NCBI RefSeq assembly: GCF_016820535.1
Contig: NZ_JADHDY010000020.1
Location: forward strand, 22,845-86,844
Origin: Sporosarcina beigongshangi
GTDB lineage: Bacteria; Actinomycetota; Actinomycetes; Actinomycetales; Micrococcaceae
DNA: 64,000 bases
Direction: 5' to 3'
In this document: piece by piece, positions 52,718 to 61,667 of the stretch
How positions within the stretch are numbered: the stretch's first letter is position 1
Layout: every line of letters starts with the position of its first letter
Program-made: the position numbers and the translations under genes
The notes under the pieces: model-generated
What the model was told of the DNA's origin: nothing
Seen by the model: the letters and a program-made list of their open reading frames with translations, nothing else
The model's database searches: none

Positions 52718-54811
52718 TTAGTCGCACTTCCCTGCGTTGGCGTCGCACCAGGCGACGTACTTGGCCACGTTGGCCTGGTGCTCGGCGAAGGTGGCAGCGT
52801 ACAGCGTCTCGCCGGTGTCCAGGTTGACGGTCACCCAGAAGTAGTAGTCGTTGGCCTCCGGGTGGGCGGCAGCCACGATTGCCTTGTTGCCGGGAGAGCC
52901 GATGGGGCCCACGGGCAGTCCGGCGTTGGCAAAGGTGTTGTAGGGATTGGAGGCGTCCGCCTTTTCCTCAGCCGTGATGTTGTATGTCTTCTTGCCCAGC
53001 CCGTAGGCCACGGTGGCATCAGACTCCAGGCGGCCGCCGGTCTCCGCGTTGGGCTTGTTGATGCGGTTTTCAATAGCCCCGGAGATCATGGCGTAGTTCT
53101 CCACGTTGCCTTCAAACTCGATAATGCTGGCAACCGTCAGAATCCGGTACTGCTCGTCGGGGTCGGTGATGCCGGTGGCAACCAGCTCGTCCTTCGTGGC
53201 CTTGACGAGTTCATCCAGGACGCCCTTGGCGTCGATGTCGATGGGGAAGCGGTACTCCCCCGGCGCCAGATAGCCCTCGAGGTTCTTGGCCTGCGGGGGC
53301 AGGTCGAACAAGGCGGGCTGGTTGGCCAGCGACTCAAAGTCCGCCAGCGGCAGGCCTGTGCTGTCGGCCAGGACCTTGAGGGTCTCGCCAATGCGCAGGT
53401 TCTGGGCGATGGCTGTGTAGTGGACCTTGTTGCCGTCAACCGCCAGCAGCACGGACACGGCATCGGCGGCCTTCATCTGGTGCTTCATCTCGAAGGTTCC
53501 GGGCTGGAGCGCGGAGGCTCCGTCCGCTGCCGACAGGGCATCCAGGAAGGCCTGCTCGCTTTCGACGACGTCTTCGGCCTTGAGGTCCGCGGCGATGGAA
53601 CGCCCGGTGGCGCCGTCGGGCACCACGAACGACACTGAGCCGGTGCCGGGACCGGGATAGTCGGGTGTCTCGAAACCGGCCAGCATCGGTTTGACCGACT
53701 GGAAAACAAAATAGACGACGGCGGCGAACAACAGCACAACCACAAGAAAGACGAGGCTGCGACGGCGCTTGCGCACACGCTTGGACCGGCTGGATCCGCG
53801 GGATGAACGCTCCTCCAGGTAGTCGTCCCCTTCGTCGTAGTGGTGTCCGGTGACGTCGTCGTAGTGCCCCTCGTAGGAGGCTTCACCCGGTGCTTCGTAG
53901 GCATGGGCGTCCTGCTCCGCGTAGGCGTGGGCAACCGGGGCCTGGTAGCTGTCCCCGACGGCGCCCGCGGCGGTTTCATATCCGCCGTGGCCGGTGACGG
54001 GCATCCCGGGCTCCGAGGCACTGGATTCATACTCCGCTGCCGCCTGGGCCAGGAGGCCCTGGCGGCCAACGGCGGCCTGCGGGGCCGAGTGCGGCCGGAA
54101 CCGGTCTTGCTCCGGCTCCGGCAAGGTCCCGGAATCCATCACGGGGACGGCGAACTGCTGGTCCTCCAATGCCGGCGCATCAAACGGCCCGGTTTCAAAC
54201 ACGGGAGGCGTGTACTGGGGTTCAAAGGCGGGTGGCTGCTGGACGGATTCAAATTGTCCGGTCCGGTGGAGCGCTTCCTGGTACAGGAATTCGCCGGGCT
54301 GCTCCGGCTGGTATTTGTTGCCCCCGCGCGGGGTCTCCTGGAAAAACGACTCGTCGTGCACGCGGGCGGGGATCTGCGGCTGCTCCCGGAAGGGACCAGC
54401 GGCCGGAACGGAACCGTAAGGTGGCGCGTCGTAGCCGGCGGCCTGGTGGGCCGGGGCGTCAAAGTCCCTGGTGTATTCGTAGCGGGGGGCCGGCGTGTCG
54501 GCCGGCGGCGCGAAGGCTGTCGGCACCGTGTACCCCGGCACGCCCTCAAGACCCTGCGGCATCTCATAGCGGGAGGCCTGAACGCCGGCATTGTCCTGGT
54601 CGAACGGCTGGTCCAGCCAGTCCGGGAGGGGTTGGTCCTGCTTCCCGGTGTCCTGGGCCGGGCGGCCGGGCACCGCATGCTGCACCTGGGCCTGGCCGGT
54701 GGGGGTACTGCCGGCCCGGCCGGCGTCTGCACGGGCTTCCTCGTTGGCGGGAGCCTTCCAGATGAGACCCGGATTCTCCCTCAGGGCCCGACGGCTCGGA
54801 TACTCGGTCAT
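52718..54811 (-). CDS. mltG: Endolytic murein transglycosylase MltG with long cytoplasmic tail
   Basis: Cuts nascent glycan strands at the membrane and so sets their length. The periplasmic-side YceG domain (about 390-690) has the LysM-like part and the catalytic Glu near residue 565 in VASIIEFEGNVENYAMISGAIENRI. One transmembrane helix at about 351-371 (SLVFLVVVLLFAAVVYFVF) follows a basic stop. Residues 1-350 are disordered, rich in Pro, Gln, Glu, Ala and Tyr, and far longer than in E. coli (340 residues overall). Between ruvX and aroE, coupled to ruvX by ATGA. Confidence 0.92.
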   Translation of the reverse strand: MTEYPSRRALRENPGLIWKAPANEEARADAGRAGSTPTGQAQVQHAVPGRPAQDTGKQDQPLPDWLDQPFDQDNAGVQASRYEMPQGLEGVPGYTVPTAFAPPADTPAPRYEYTRDFDAPAHQAAGYDAPPYGSVPAAGPFREQPQIPARVHDESFFQETPRGGNKYQPEQPGEFLYQEALHRTGQFESVQQPPAFEPQYTPPVFETGPFDAPALEDQQFAVPVMDSGTLPEPEQDRFRPHSAPQAAVGRQGLLAQAAAEYESSASEPGMPVTGHGGYETAAGAVGDSYQAPVAHAYAEQDAHAYEAPGEASYEGHYDDVTGHHYDEGDDYLEERSSRGSSRSKRVRKRRRSLVFLVVVLLFAAVVYFVFQSVKPMLAGFETPDYPGPGTGSVSFVVPDGATGRSIAADLKAEDVVESEQAFLDALSAADGASALQPGTFEMKHQMKAADAVSVLLAVDGNKVHYTAIAQNLRIGETLKVLADSTGLPLADFESLANQPALFDLPPQAKNLEGYLAPGEYRFPIDIDAKGVLDELVKATKDELVATGITDPDEQYRILTVASIIEFEGNVENYAMISGAIENRINKPNAETGGRLESDATVAYGLGKKTYNITAEEKADASNPYNTFANAGLPVGPIGSPGNKAIVAAAHPEANDYYFWVTVNLDTGETLYAATFAEHQANVAKYVAWCDANAGKCD

Positions 54812-55398
54812 GATGCCGGAGCATTCTTCTCGGGCACGCCGATTTGCGTGGAAATGGTGGAAACCTCTTCGTCTTGCGCTGGTCCGTCAGTCCCCACAAC
54901 ATCCGGCTTACGTGGGCGCACAAGCTCGCCAACATTGGCGTTGCGCGCTTTCTGCATCTCAAGGGCGTGCTGCAGGATTTCCACAGCTGCCACTTGATCT
55001 ACCACTTTACGGTGTTCCCTGCGCTCAAGGCCAGCCTTGTGCAGTGCCTGGTGGGCGCTGACTGTGGTCAGGCGTTCGTCCACCAGGTGCACGGGAACGT
55101 CCAATCCGGCGTCCTGCAGCAGGGAAACCAGCAGCCGTGCGTAGCTGCGGGCCATGTCTGCGGACGATTTTTCCTCGCCCTTCATGGTCCGGGGCAGGCC
55201 AACAAAAATCTGCACCACGCCGCGGGAGGCGGCTTCTTTCACCACGACCTTGATGTCGCTGTTCCGCTTGGCATCCCTGCTCAAGGTCTTGACCGGGGTG
55301 GCCAGGATGCCGTCGGGGTCGCAGGAGGCCAGGCCGACGCGGGCCATCCCCACGTCGAGGCCCAGCTTGACCCCCTGCGGGAAGCTTTGATCCGCCAC
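54808..55398 (-). CDS. ruvX: RuvX/YqgF family Holliday-junction resolvase-like nuclease
   Basis: RNase H-fold protein of 196 residues. KLGLDVGMARVGLASCD carries the first catalytic Asp; FVGLPRTMKGEE and HLVDERLTT carry the others. YqgF proteins are linked to Holliday-junction or 16S rRNA processing. A C-terminal tail of 45 residues is extra. GTG start 7 bases after alaS; alaS-ruvX-mltG-aroE is a conserved actinobacterial order. Confidence 0.92.
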   Translation of the reverse strand: MADQSFPQGVKLGLDVGMARVGLASCDPDGILATPVKTLSRDAKRNSDIKVVVKEAASRGVVQIFVGLPRTMKGEEKSSADMARSYARLLVSLLQDAGLDVPVHLVDERLTTVSAHQALHKAGLERREHRKVVDQVAAVEILQHALEMQKARNANVGELVRPRKPDVVGTDGPAQDEEVSTISTQIGVPEKNAPAS

Positions 55399-55405
55399 GG
55401 GACCC

Positions 55406-58087
55406 CTAGGACCGGTTCTTCACGGCATCGGACACGGCTGCCAGGGCCGCGTCGATTGCCGTCACGTCCGAGCCGCCGCCCTGGGCCATGTCCGGCTTGC
55501 CGCCGCCGCCGCCGCCCAGGATGCCGGAGGCCAGCTTCACCAGGTTTCCGGCCTTGACGCCGGCCTCGCGGGCGGCCTCGTTGGTGACAACCAGGATGAT
55601 GGGGCGGGCATTGCTGCAACCGGCCACGGCAATGGTCGACGGCGCCGAGCCGAGACGGTCGCGCAGGTCAAGTGCCAGCCCGCGAAGGTCGTCGGCGCCG
55701 GAGACATCCCCGGCGTTGTGGGCGATGACGCGTACGCCGTTGGCGTCCACGGCAGTGCCCACGAGGTTGGCCGCTGCGGCGCTGAGCTGCTCCTTGCGCA
55801 GGCGCTCCAGTTCCTTCTCGGCGGTCTTGAGCTTCGCCAGGGTCGCGGCGACGCGCTCCTGCAGGAGGTTGGAGGGAACCTTGAGCATGTCCGTCAGTTC
55901 GCTGACGAGGGCGCGCTCTGCGGCAAGGTGGCGGAAGGCATCCAGGCCCACAAAGGCTTCGACGCGGCGGTTTCCTGAACCCACCGACTGCTCTCCCAGC
56001 AGGGTGAGGGAGCCGATGCGGGAGGTGCTGTCCACGTGGGTGCCGCCGCAGAGCTCGCGGGACCAGGCGCCGTCGATCTCCACCACGCGCACCTCCGAGC
56101 CGTAGTTCTCCCCGAACAGGGCCATGGCGCCCAGTGCCTTGGCGGCGTCCAGGTCCATGACCTTGGTGTCCACCTTGTAGTTGTTGCGGATGGCGATGTT
56201 GGCCACTTCCTCGATCTCCGAGCGCGTTGCGGCACTCAGGCCTTCGCCCCAGGAGAAGTCGAAGCGCAGGTAGCCGGCCTTGTTGAAGGATCCGCGCTGG
56301 AGGGCTTCCGGGCCGAGGATCTGGTGCAGGGCGGCGTGCACGATGTGCGTGCCCGTGTGTGCCTGCTCGGCTGCGTGGCGGCGTTCCCGGTCGACGGCGG
56401 CGCGCACCACGGCGTCTGCCGGCAGTTCACCTTCGCGCACGATGGCCTTGTGGACGCTCAGGCCCTTGATGGGTCGCTGGACGTCCAGGACCTCGACGAC
56501 GAAACCGTCGCCGGTGATCAGGCCGGTGTCGGCGGCCTGGCCGCCCGCCTCGGCGTAGAACGGGGTCTCGTCCAGGACGAGGGAGATTTCATCTCCCGTG
56601 GAGGCGTGCTGCACGGCGGCGCCGTTGGAGAGGATGGAGCGCACGCGCCCCTCCCCCTCCAACTCGGTGTATCCGGTGAACTTGGTCTCGCCCTGGGCCA
56701 GAAGCTCGTGGAAGACGGAGAGGTCGGCGTGGCCGCTCTTCTTGGCCTTGGCATCCTTCTGGGCGCGCTGGCGCTGCTCGAGCATGAGGGAGCGGAAGCC
56801 GGCCTCGTCAACGGCCAGCCCGGCCTCGCCCGCCATTTCCAGGGTCAGGTCGATCGGGAAGCCGTAGGTGTCGTGCAGGGCGAAGGCCTCTTCGCCGGAC
56901 AGCGGCGTGTTGGCTGCCTTGGATTCCTTCACGGCCTCCTCCAGGCGTGCGGTGCCGCTGGCGATGGTGCGCAGGAACGACTTTTCCTCGGCGTAGGCGA
57001 TCCGGGAGATGCGGGCGAAGTCGGTCTCGACCTCGGGGTAGGCGCCCTTCATGGCATCGCGGGAGACGGGCAGCAGTTCCGGCAGCACGGCCGTTTCCAC
57101 GCCCAGCAGGCGCATGGCGCGCACGGCACGGCGGATGAGGCGGCGCAGCACATAGCCGCGGCCTTCATTGGAGGGGGTGACGCCGTCGGAAATCAGCATG
57201 AGTGAGGAGCGGATGTGGTCGGCGACGACGCGCATGCGGACGTCATCCACATGGTGAGGGTCGGCCGGGTCCTCGGTGGACGTGTACTTCTTGCCGGAGA
57301 GCTCGGCGGCCTTGTCCAGGACGGGGCGGACCTGGTCGGTCTCGTACATGTTCTCCACGCCCTGCAGGATCATGGAGAGGCGCTCCAGTCCCAAGCCCGT
57401 GTCAATGTTTTTGTTGGGGAGCTCGCCCACCACGTCAAAGTCGACCTTGGAGCGGACGTTGTCGATCTGGTACTGCATGAACACGAGGTTCCAGATTTCG
57501 ATGTAACGGGTCTCATCGGCGATGGGGCCGCCGTCAATGCCGTATTCGGGGCCGCGGTCGTAGAAGATCTCCGAGCAGGGGCCGGCCGGGCCGGGCTGGC
57601 CGGTGGACCAGTAGTTGTCTTCCTTGCCGATGCGCTGGATGCGGTCTTCGGAGACTCCCACCTTGTCGCGCCAGATGCCGTAAGCCTCGTCGTCTTCGGT
57701 GTACACCGTGACCCAAAGGCGGTCGGCTGGGAGACCGTATCCGCCGTCGTCAAGGGAAGAGGTGAGCAGCTCCCAGGCGTAGGGGATGGCGGTTTCCTTG
57801 AAGTAGTCGCCGAAGGAGAAGTTGCCGCACATCTGGAAGAACGTGCCATGGCGGACGGTCTTTCCGACCTCATCGATGTCGCCGGTGCGGATGCACTTCT
57901 GCACGCTCGTGGCGCGCTTGTACGGCGGGACCTCGCGGGCGGTCAGGTATGGGATGAAGGGGACCATGCCGGCCACGGTGAAGAGCAGCGACGGGTCGGA
58001 AGACACCAGGGAGGCAGAGGGCACGGGAGTGTGGTCCTTGCTGGCGAAGAACTTGATCCAGCGGTCTGCGATGTCGTGCGATTTCAT
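55406..58087 (-). CDS. alaS: Alanyl-tRNA synthetase
   Basis: Class II synthetase, 893 residues. Catalytic N-terminal domain starts DRWIKFFASKDHTPVPSASL; the editing domain has HTGTHIVHAAL and CGGTHVDST with four metal ligands; the C-Ala domain contains the Gly-rich GILGGGGGGKPDMAQGGG. ATG at 58087 overlaps the stop of a 25-codon upstream frame (TAATG). The leader holds competing hairpins (see 58110-58140), suggesting control. Confidence 0.97.
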   Translation of the reverse strand: MKSHDIADRWIKFFASKDHTPVPSASLVSSDPSLLFTVAGMVPFIPYLTAREVPPYKRATSVQKCIRTGDIDEVGKTVRHGTFFQMCGNFSFGDYFKETAIPYAWELLTSSLDDGGYGLPADRLWVTVYTEDDEAYGIWRDKVGVSEDRIQRIGKEDNYWSTGQPGPAGPCSEIFYDRGPEYGIDGGPIADETRYIEIWNLVFMQYQIDNVRSKVDFDVVGELPNKNIDTGLGLERLSMILQGVENMYETDQVRPVLDKAAELSGKKYTSTEDPADPHHVDDVRMRVVADHIRSSLMLISDGVTPSNEGRGYVLRRLIRRAVRAMRLLGVETAVLPELLPVSRDAMKGAYPEVETDFARISRIAYAEEKSFLRTIASGTARLEEAVKESKAANTPLSGEEAFALHDTYGFPIDLTLEMAGEAGLAVDEAGFRSLMLEQRQRAQKDAKAKKSGHADLSVFHELLAQGETKFTGYTELEGEGRVRSILSNGAAVQHASTGDEISLVLDETPFYAEAGGQAADTGLITGDGFVVEVLDVQRPIKGLSVHKAIVREGELPADAVVRAAVDRERRHAAEQAHTGTHIVHAALHQILGPEALQRGSFNKAGYLRFDFSWGEGLSAATRSEIEEVANIAIRNNYKVDTKVMDLDAAKALGAMALFGENYGSEVRVVEIDGAWSRELCGGTHVDSTSRIGSLTLLGEQSVGSGNRRVEAFVGLDAFRHLAAERALVSELTDMLKVPSNLLQERVAATLAKLKTAEKELERLRKEQLSAAAANLVGTAVDANGVRVIAHNAGDVSGADDLRGLALDLRDRLGSAPSTIAVAGCSNARPIILVVTNEAAREAGVKAGNLVKLASGILGGGGGGKPDMAQGGGSDVTAIDAALAAVSDAVKNRS

Positions 58088-58164
58088 TAGCCTGGTGGCT
58101 CCTTCAATAGTTCCTGCCGGCAGGAACCCTTGTTCCTGCCTGGTGCTGCGCGCCGTGGCGCCAT
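58087..58164 (-). CDS. Candidate short upstream frame before alaS
   Basis: 25 codons from ATG 58164 (MAPRRAAPGRNKG) with three Ala codons in the first seven and a stop that overlaps the alaS ATG (TAATG). No good ribosome binding site before it. It spans the hairpin region at 58110-58140. It may be a coupling or leader peptide, or chance. Confidence 0.3.
   Translation of the reverse strand: MAPRRAAPGRNKGSCRQELLKEPPG
58110..58140 (-). promoter_or_regulatory. Alternating 9-mers in the alaS leader
   Basis: Three 9-base blocks: GTTCCTGCC (58110-58118), its complement GGCAGGAAC (58119-58127) and GTTCCTGCC again (58132-58140). On the minus strand two exclusive hairpins are possible: 9 bp with an AAGG loop, or 7 bp with a CCGG loop. 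The nearest is 23 bases before the alaS start. A switch is inferred; no U-run follows either stem. Confidence 0.55.
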
Positions 58165-58184
58165 GGCTGTGACTGTTGCCGTGC

Positions 58185-58418
58185 CTAGCGGCGCGGCTTG
58201 GCCGGGTCCTGGTCCACGCCCAGGGCCAGCCTTAAATCCGTTTCGCGCTCGTTCATGTTCTCCCGCAGCGCGTCGGCGAAGTCGTGGACGGCGTCGGCAG
58301 CCCTGCCAACGGCCCGGTTCAGCCCCTCGGGGCCGATGGCACCCTGTGCCGCGGCAATCTTGCGGGCGGCCATGACGCCGATGGTGATGCCCACGCCGAG
58401 CCAAAAGATCTTCTTCAT
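58185..58418 (-). CDS. Small membrane-anchored protein upstream of alaS
   Basis: 77 residues: KKIFWLGVGITIGVMAARKI forms one N-terminal membrane segment, then an amphipathic helix (LNRAVGRAADAVHDFADALRENM) and a charged tail. No known domain. Genes of this size are regularly found between a DUF948 gene and alaS in Micrococcaceae and relatives. ATG 58418 with AAGGG upstream; TTG 58421 adds one residue. Confidence 0.75.
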   Translation of the reverse strand: MKKIFWLGVGITIGVMAARKIAAAQGAIGPEGLNRAVGRAADAVHDFADALRENMNERETDLRLALGVDQDPAKPRR

Positions 58419-58457
58419 CAATTTTATCCCTTGATTTTTGTCCCTGGTGCGGTCGGC

Positions 58458-58832
58458 TCAGCGGCTGTGCCGGGAACGGCCGGGCTTGCGGCGCCCGGCA
58501 AACGCCTGGCGCACACCGTAAGAGAAGGCGGATACCTTGATCAGCGGCTGCCCAATGGTGGCCGCGACCAGCGCCGACAGCGCCGAAATGTTGGCTGTGG
58601 CGTCCGAGACGTTGTTGGAGATCCCGTCAACCTTGCCCAGCTGGGTGTTGGTGGTGGCCACCGTGGCGGTGACCTCCTCGATCAGCGGGGTGGTTCCGTC
58701 GCCGATCTGCTTGATGGTGGTGCGCATTTCATCAAACACCTTGCCCAGTTTGACGATGGGCACGGCAAGCAATGCCACAAGCACGGCGAACACGCCTGCC
58801 GCTATGAGTCCTGCAATGTCGCCACCACTCAT
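58458..58832 (-). CDS. DUF948 family membrane protein
   Basis: 124 residues with one N-terminal membrane segment (IAGLIAAGVFAVLVALLAVPIVKLG) and a coiled, Thr/Asn-rich stretch (IEEVTATVATTNTQLGKVDGI) typical of DUF948, then a basic tail. Gram-positive DUF948 proteins are linked to general stress, but the role is not settled. Precedes the small membrane gene and alaS. Confidence 0.85.
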   Translation of the reverse strand: MSGGDIAGLIAAGVFAVLVALLAVPIVKLGKVFDEMRTTIKQIGDGTTPLIEEVTATVATTNTQLGKVDGISNNVSDATANISALSALVAATIGQPLIKVSAFSYGVRQAFAGRRKPGRSRHSR

Positions 58833-58942
58833 GAATGTGCCGCCTCAATTTCTGCTTGGGTCCCGGCTCGGTTCCGGACGTTTCTCCCAAAGTACCTTAC
58901 CCACAAATGCCGTTCGGTTTTGGCGTTCAACCGGTTTTGGCT

Positions 58943-58980
58943 ACAAAACAGCCCGCGGCGCGTGCCGCGGGCTGTTTTGT
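58943..58980 (-). terminator. rpsD terminator
   Basis: Perfect 17-bp stem (58943-58959 with 58964-58980) with loop GCGT; the arms end ACAAAACAG/CTGTTTTGT, which supplies the U-run on either strand. 52 bases after the rpsD stop. Confidence 0.88.
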
Positions 58981-59032
58981 GTTTCAAGCGTTGCGTGTTG
59001 CAAGCCCTACTTTTCGCTGCTCCTGGAAGGAT

Positions 59033-59659
59033 TTAGCGTGAGTAGAATTCAACAACCAGCTGCTCTTCACAGGTTACGGGAACCTCGGAGCGCTTGGGCT
59101 TGCGAACCAGGCGGGCCTGCAGGCTCTCCAGCTTCACATCCAAGTAGGCCGGCACGGCGGGGAGCACGTCGCGGTGGGCGCCGGCTGCAGCGAGCTGCAG
59201 CGGAACCATGGTCTGGCTGCGCGGGTGAACGTGGATCAGCTGACCCTCGGTCACGCGGTAGGACGGGCGGTCCACGCGGGCGCCGTCAACCATGATGTGG
59301 CGGTGCACAACCAGCTGGCGTGCCTGGGCGGTGGTGCGGGCGAAGCCTGCACGCAGGACCAGGGCGTCCAAACGGCTTTCAAGGATCTCAACCAGGTTTT
59401 CACCGGTCATGCCCTTGGTGTGCTTGGCTTCTTCGAATGCACGGGTCATCTGTGCTTCGCGGATGCCGTACTGGGCGCGCAGACGCTGCTTTTCGCGGAG
59501 GCGTACTGCGTAGTCGCTGTCCTGCTTCTTGCGGGCGCGGCCGTGCTCACCGGGGCCGTACGGGCGGCGCTCGAGGTACTTGGCTGCCTTCGGAGTCAGA
59601 GCAATGCCGAGGGACCGCGAAAGGCGGGCCTGACGGCGGGCACGTGTGTTGTTAGCCAC
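59033..59659 (-). CDS. rpsD: 30S ribosomal protein S4
   Basis: Primary 16S rRNA-binding protein, 208 residues, that also can repress its own translation. N-terminal ARRQARLSRSLGIALTPKA without the zinc Cys set (Cys-minus form), S4 RNA-binding domain with LESRLDALVLRAGFARTTAQARQL VVHRHI, and a C-terminal VEFYSR. Start GTG with GGAAGGACA before it. Monocistronic, with a strong terminator. Confidence 0.96.
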   Translation of the reverse strand: MANNTRARRQARLSRSLGIALTPKAAKYLERRPYGPGEHGRARKKQDSDYAVRLREKQRLRAQYGIREAQMTRAFEEAKHTKGMTGENLVEILESRLDALVLRAGFARTTAQARQLVVHRHIMVDGARVDRPSYRVTEGQLIHVHPRSQTMVPLQLAAAGAHRDVLPAVPAYLDVKLESLQARLVRKPKRSEVPVTCEEQLVVEFYSR

Positions 59660-60199
59660 TTGTGTCCTTCCAATATGTGCAATAAGTGTTTTACCTGGCC
59701 TCCATTGTGGAGAGCTGGGGCTATTGCGGCCCTTCGCTGCAGCACCTGGGCATGGACAACCAATCGCGTGTCAGCACGGCAAACACGCGGCCAGCGGCCG
59801 GGTGGAGCGTACTTGGATGTTGTGCATGGAGCCAGAGCTTGCCAGTGCGGGATTAACTCTACCACCCACCTTCACCTCAAACCCACTCCAACGCTGCACC
59901 ACTAAAGTGCCGTTTTTGGACAACGCGGCATCACTTTCCGGTACCCCTGAACGTCTCGAATGGCATAACCGCACCTTGTCCGCTTATAGGTGGTTACTTA
60001 CCTCCCTATAAGCGAACAAGGTTCGGTTATGCGGTTGAGCTCTTCATTTCCACCCCAAGCCCGCCGCGTCCACGCCTCGAGCCGGCAGTTAATACCGTTT
60101 GGAACTGAATAAGGGCATTAAGCGATGGGCGAAGCCGGAGTGCGTCGTACCCCACGCACATCGGCGAATCTTCTCAGTAAGCGGGCCAGCGCACTTGCG
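59660..60199. other. 540-base gap between rpsD and rarA
   Basis: No gene is supported. The rpsD promoter must lie at its left end. The stretch is visibly richer in A and T between about 59850 and 60030 than its neighbours and holds the long inverted repeat at 59963-60032. Confidence 0.5.
59963..60032. repeat. 28-bp near-perfect inverted repeat
   Basis: Left arm 59963-59990 and right arm 60005-60032 pair in three blocks: GCATAACCG/CGGTTATGC, CCTTGT/ACAAGG and CGCTTATAGG/CCTATAAGCG, with mismatches between blocks and a 14-base loop. It is not GC-rich and has no U-run, so it is unlike the terminators nearby. Could be the worn end of a mobile element, a structured RNA or a protein site. Confidence 0.75.
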
Positions 60200-61636
60200 C
60201 TATTTTGCAGGTCCCGTGCCTCGGATAATCTCGCGTAGTCGTGTGAGCCGGGGCCCGAGGTCACGTTCGTGCCCATTCGCCGTCGGGGTGTAGTAGTTTT
60301 TCCCCACCAGGTCATCCGGCGGATACTGCTGGAGGGCGATCGAGTGCGGCGCATCGTGGGAGTAAATGTAGCCCTTGCCGTGGCCCAACCCGGCCGAACC
60401 GGCGTAGTGGGCATCGCGCAGTGGCGGCGGCACGGTGGTGCCCTTGCCGGCCCGAACATCCGCAACAGCTGCATTGATGCCGTTATAGGAGGCATTGGAT
60501 TTTGGTGCCGTGGCCACGTGCACCACGGCCTGGGCCAGAATGATCCGGGCTTCCGGCATACCGATCAGGGCCACGGCCTGAGCCGCCGCGACAGCCGTCT
60601 GAAGCGCCGTGGGATCTGCCATTCCCACATCTTCAGAAGCTGAGATCATGATGCGCCGGCTAATGAAGCGCGGATCCTCCCCCGCCTCGAGCATGCGAGC
60701 TAGGTAGTGCAGCGCCGCGTCGACGTCGGATCCTCGCACAGATTTAATGAAGGCGCTGATGATGTCATAGTGCTGATCCCCGGCGCGGTCATAGCGCACG
60801 GCAGCCGCATCGATGGCTCGCTCAGCCGTGGCGAGACCAATCTCGACGGGGGCATCTGCTGCCACCTCGTCGTCGGACGCGGTTTCCGACAGCGCAACCC
60901 CGGCCGCCGCCTCCAAGGTGGTCAGGGCACGGCGCGCGTCCCCTGCCGCCAAGCGCACCAGGTGATCCATGGCCTCGTCGGTGACCGTGACCAGGCCGTC
61001 CAGGCCGCGTTGATCTGTGATGGCCCGCTCGAGCAGTCCCTGAATGTCGGAGTTCTGCAGCGGCTGCAGGGTCAGCAAGATGGAGCGCGAGAGCAGCGGC
61101 GCCACAACGGAGAATGAGGGGTTTTCGGTGGTCGCGGCAATCAGCACGACCCAACGGTTTTCCACGCCGGGCAACAACGCGTCCTGCTGGGCCTTGTTGA
61201 AGCGGTGAATCTCATCGAGGAACAAGACAGTTGTGCGTCCGTGCAGATCTCGGTCCGTCAGGGCTTGATCCATGACCCGGCGCACGTCCTTGACGCCGGC
61301 CGTGATGGCGGACAGCTCCACAAATTTCCGGCCCGGACCCCGAGCGATGACATGGGCCAGGGTGGTTTTTCCCGTGCCGGGAGGGCCCCACAGCATGACG
61401 GAGGCCGGACCTGCCGCTCCCCCACCGCTGCCACCGGCGGCCAGCATTTGCAACGGCGACCCGGCACCCAAAAGGTGTTGTTGGCCCACGACCTCATCCA
61501 GGCTGCGCGGGCGCATCCGCACGGCGAGGGGGCTTCGCGGGCGCGAGCCGGAATCCGAGCTCCCGCCACCAAAGGTGAGGCTGCCGTCGTCGTCGTTTGT
61601 CTCGTCCCCGTGCAGGGCACTAAAAAGGTCACTCAC
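60200..61636 (-). CDS. rarA: Replication-associated recombination protein A (RarA/MgsA)
   Basis: AAA+ ATPase, 478 residues, that acts at stalled forks on single-strand gaps; forms tetramers. Walker [18 protein letters not shown], Walker [19 protein letters not shown], sensor with [11 protein letters not shown]-terminal helical part [32 protein letters not shown] at 61636. Divergent from the acVLRF1 gene with only 31 bases between starts. Confidence 0.94.
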   Translation of the reverse strand: MSDLFSALHGDETNDDDGSLTFGGGSSDSGSRPRSPLAVRMRPRSLDEVVGQQHLLGAGSPLQMLAAGGSGGGAAGPASVMLWGPPGTGKTTLAHVIARGPGRKFVELSAITAGVKDVRRVMDQALTDRDLHGRTTVLFLDEIHRFNKAQQDALLPGVENRWVVLIAATTENPSFSVVAPLLSRSILLTLQPLQNSDIQGLLERAITDQRGLDGLVTVTDEAMDHLVRLAAGDARRALTTLEAAAGVALSETASDDEVAADAPVEIGLATAERAIDAAAVRYDRAGDQHYDIISAFIKSVRGSDVDAALHYLARMLEAGEDPRFISRRIMISASEDVGMADPTALQTAVAAAQAVALIGMPEARIILAQAVVHVATAPKSNASYNGINAAVADVRAGKGTTVPPPLRDAHYAGSAGLGHGKGYIYSHDAPHSIALQQYPPDDLVGKNYYTPTANGHERDLGPRLTRLREIIRGTGPAK

Positions 61637-61655
61637 CCCCCTAGGCTATCCCCGG

Positions 61656-61661
61656 TAGTCT
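61656..61661 (+). promoter_or_regulatory. Candidate -10 for a leaderless acVLRF1 message
   Basis: TAGTCT (TANNNT) ends six bases before the GTG start at 61668, the spacing seen for leaderless actinobacterial transcripts. No Shine-Dalgarno is present. Confidence 0.45.
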
Positions 61662-61667
61662 GGCAGC

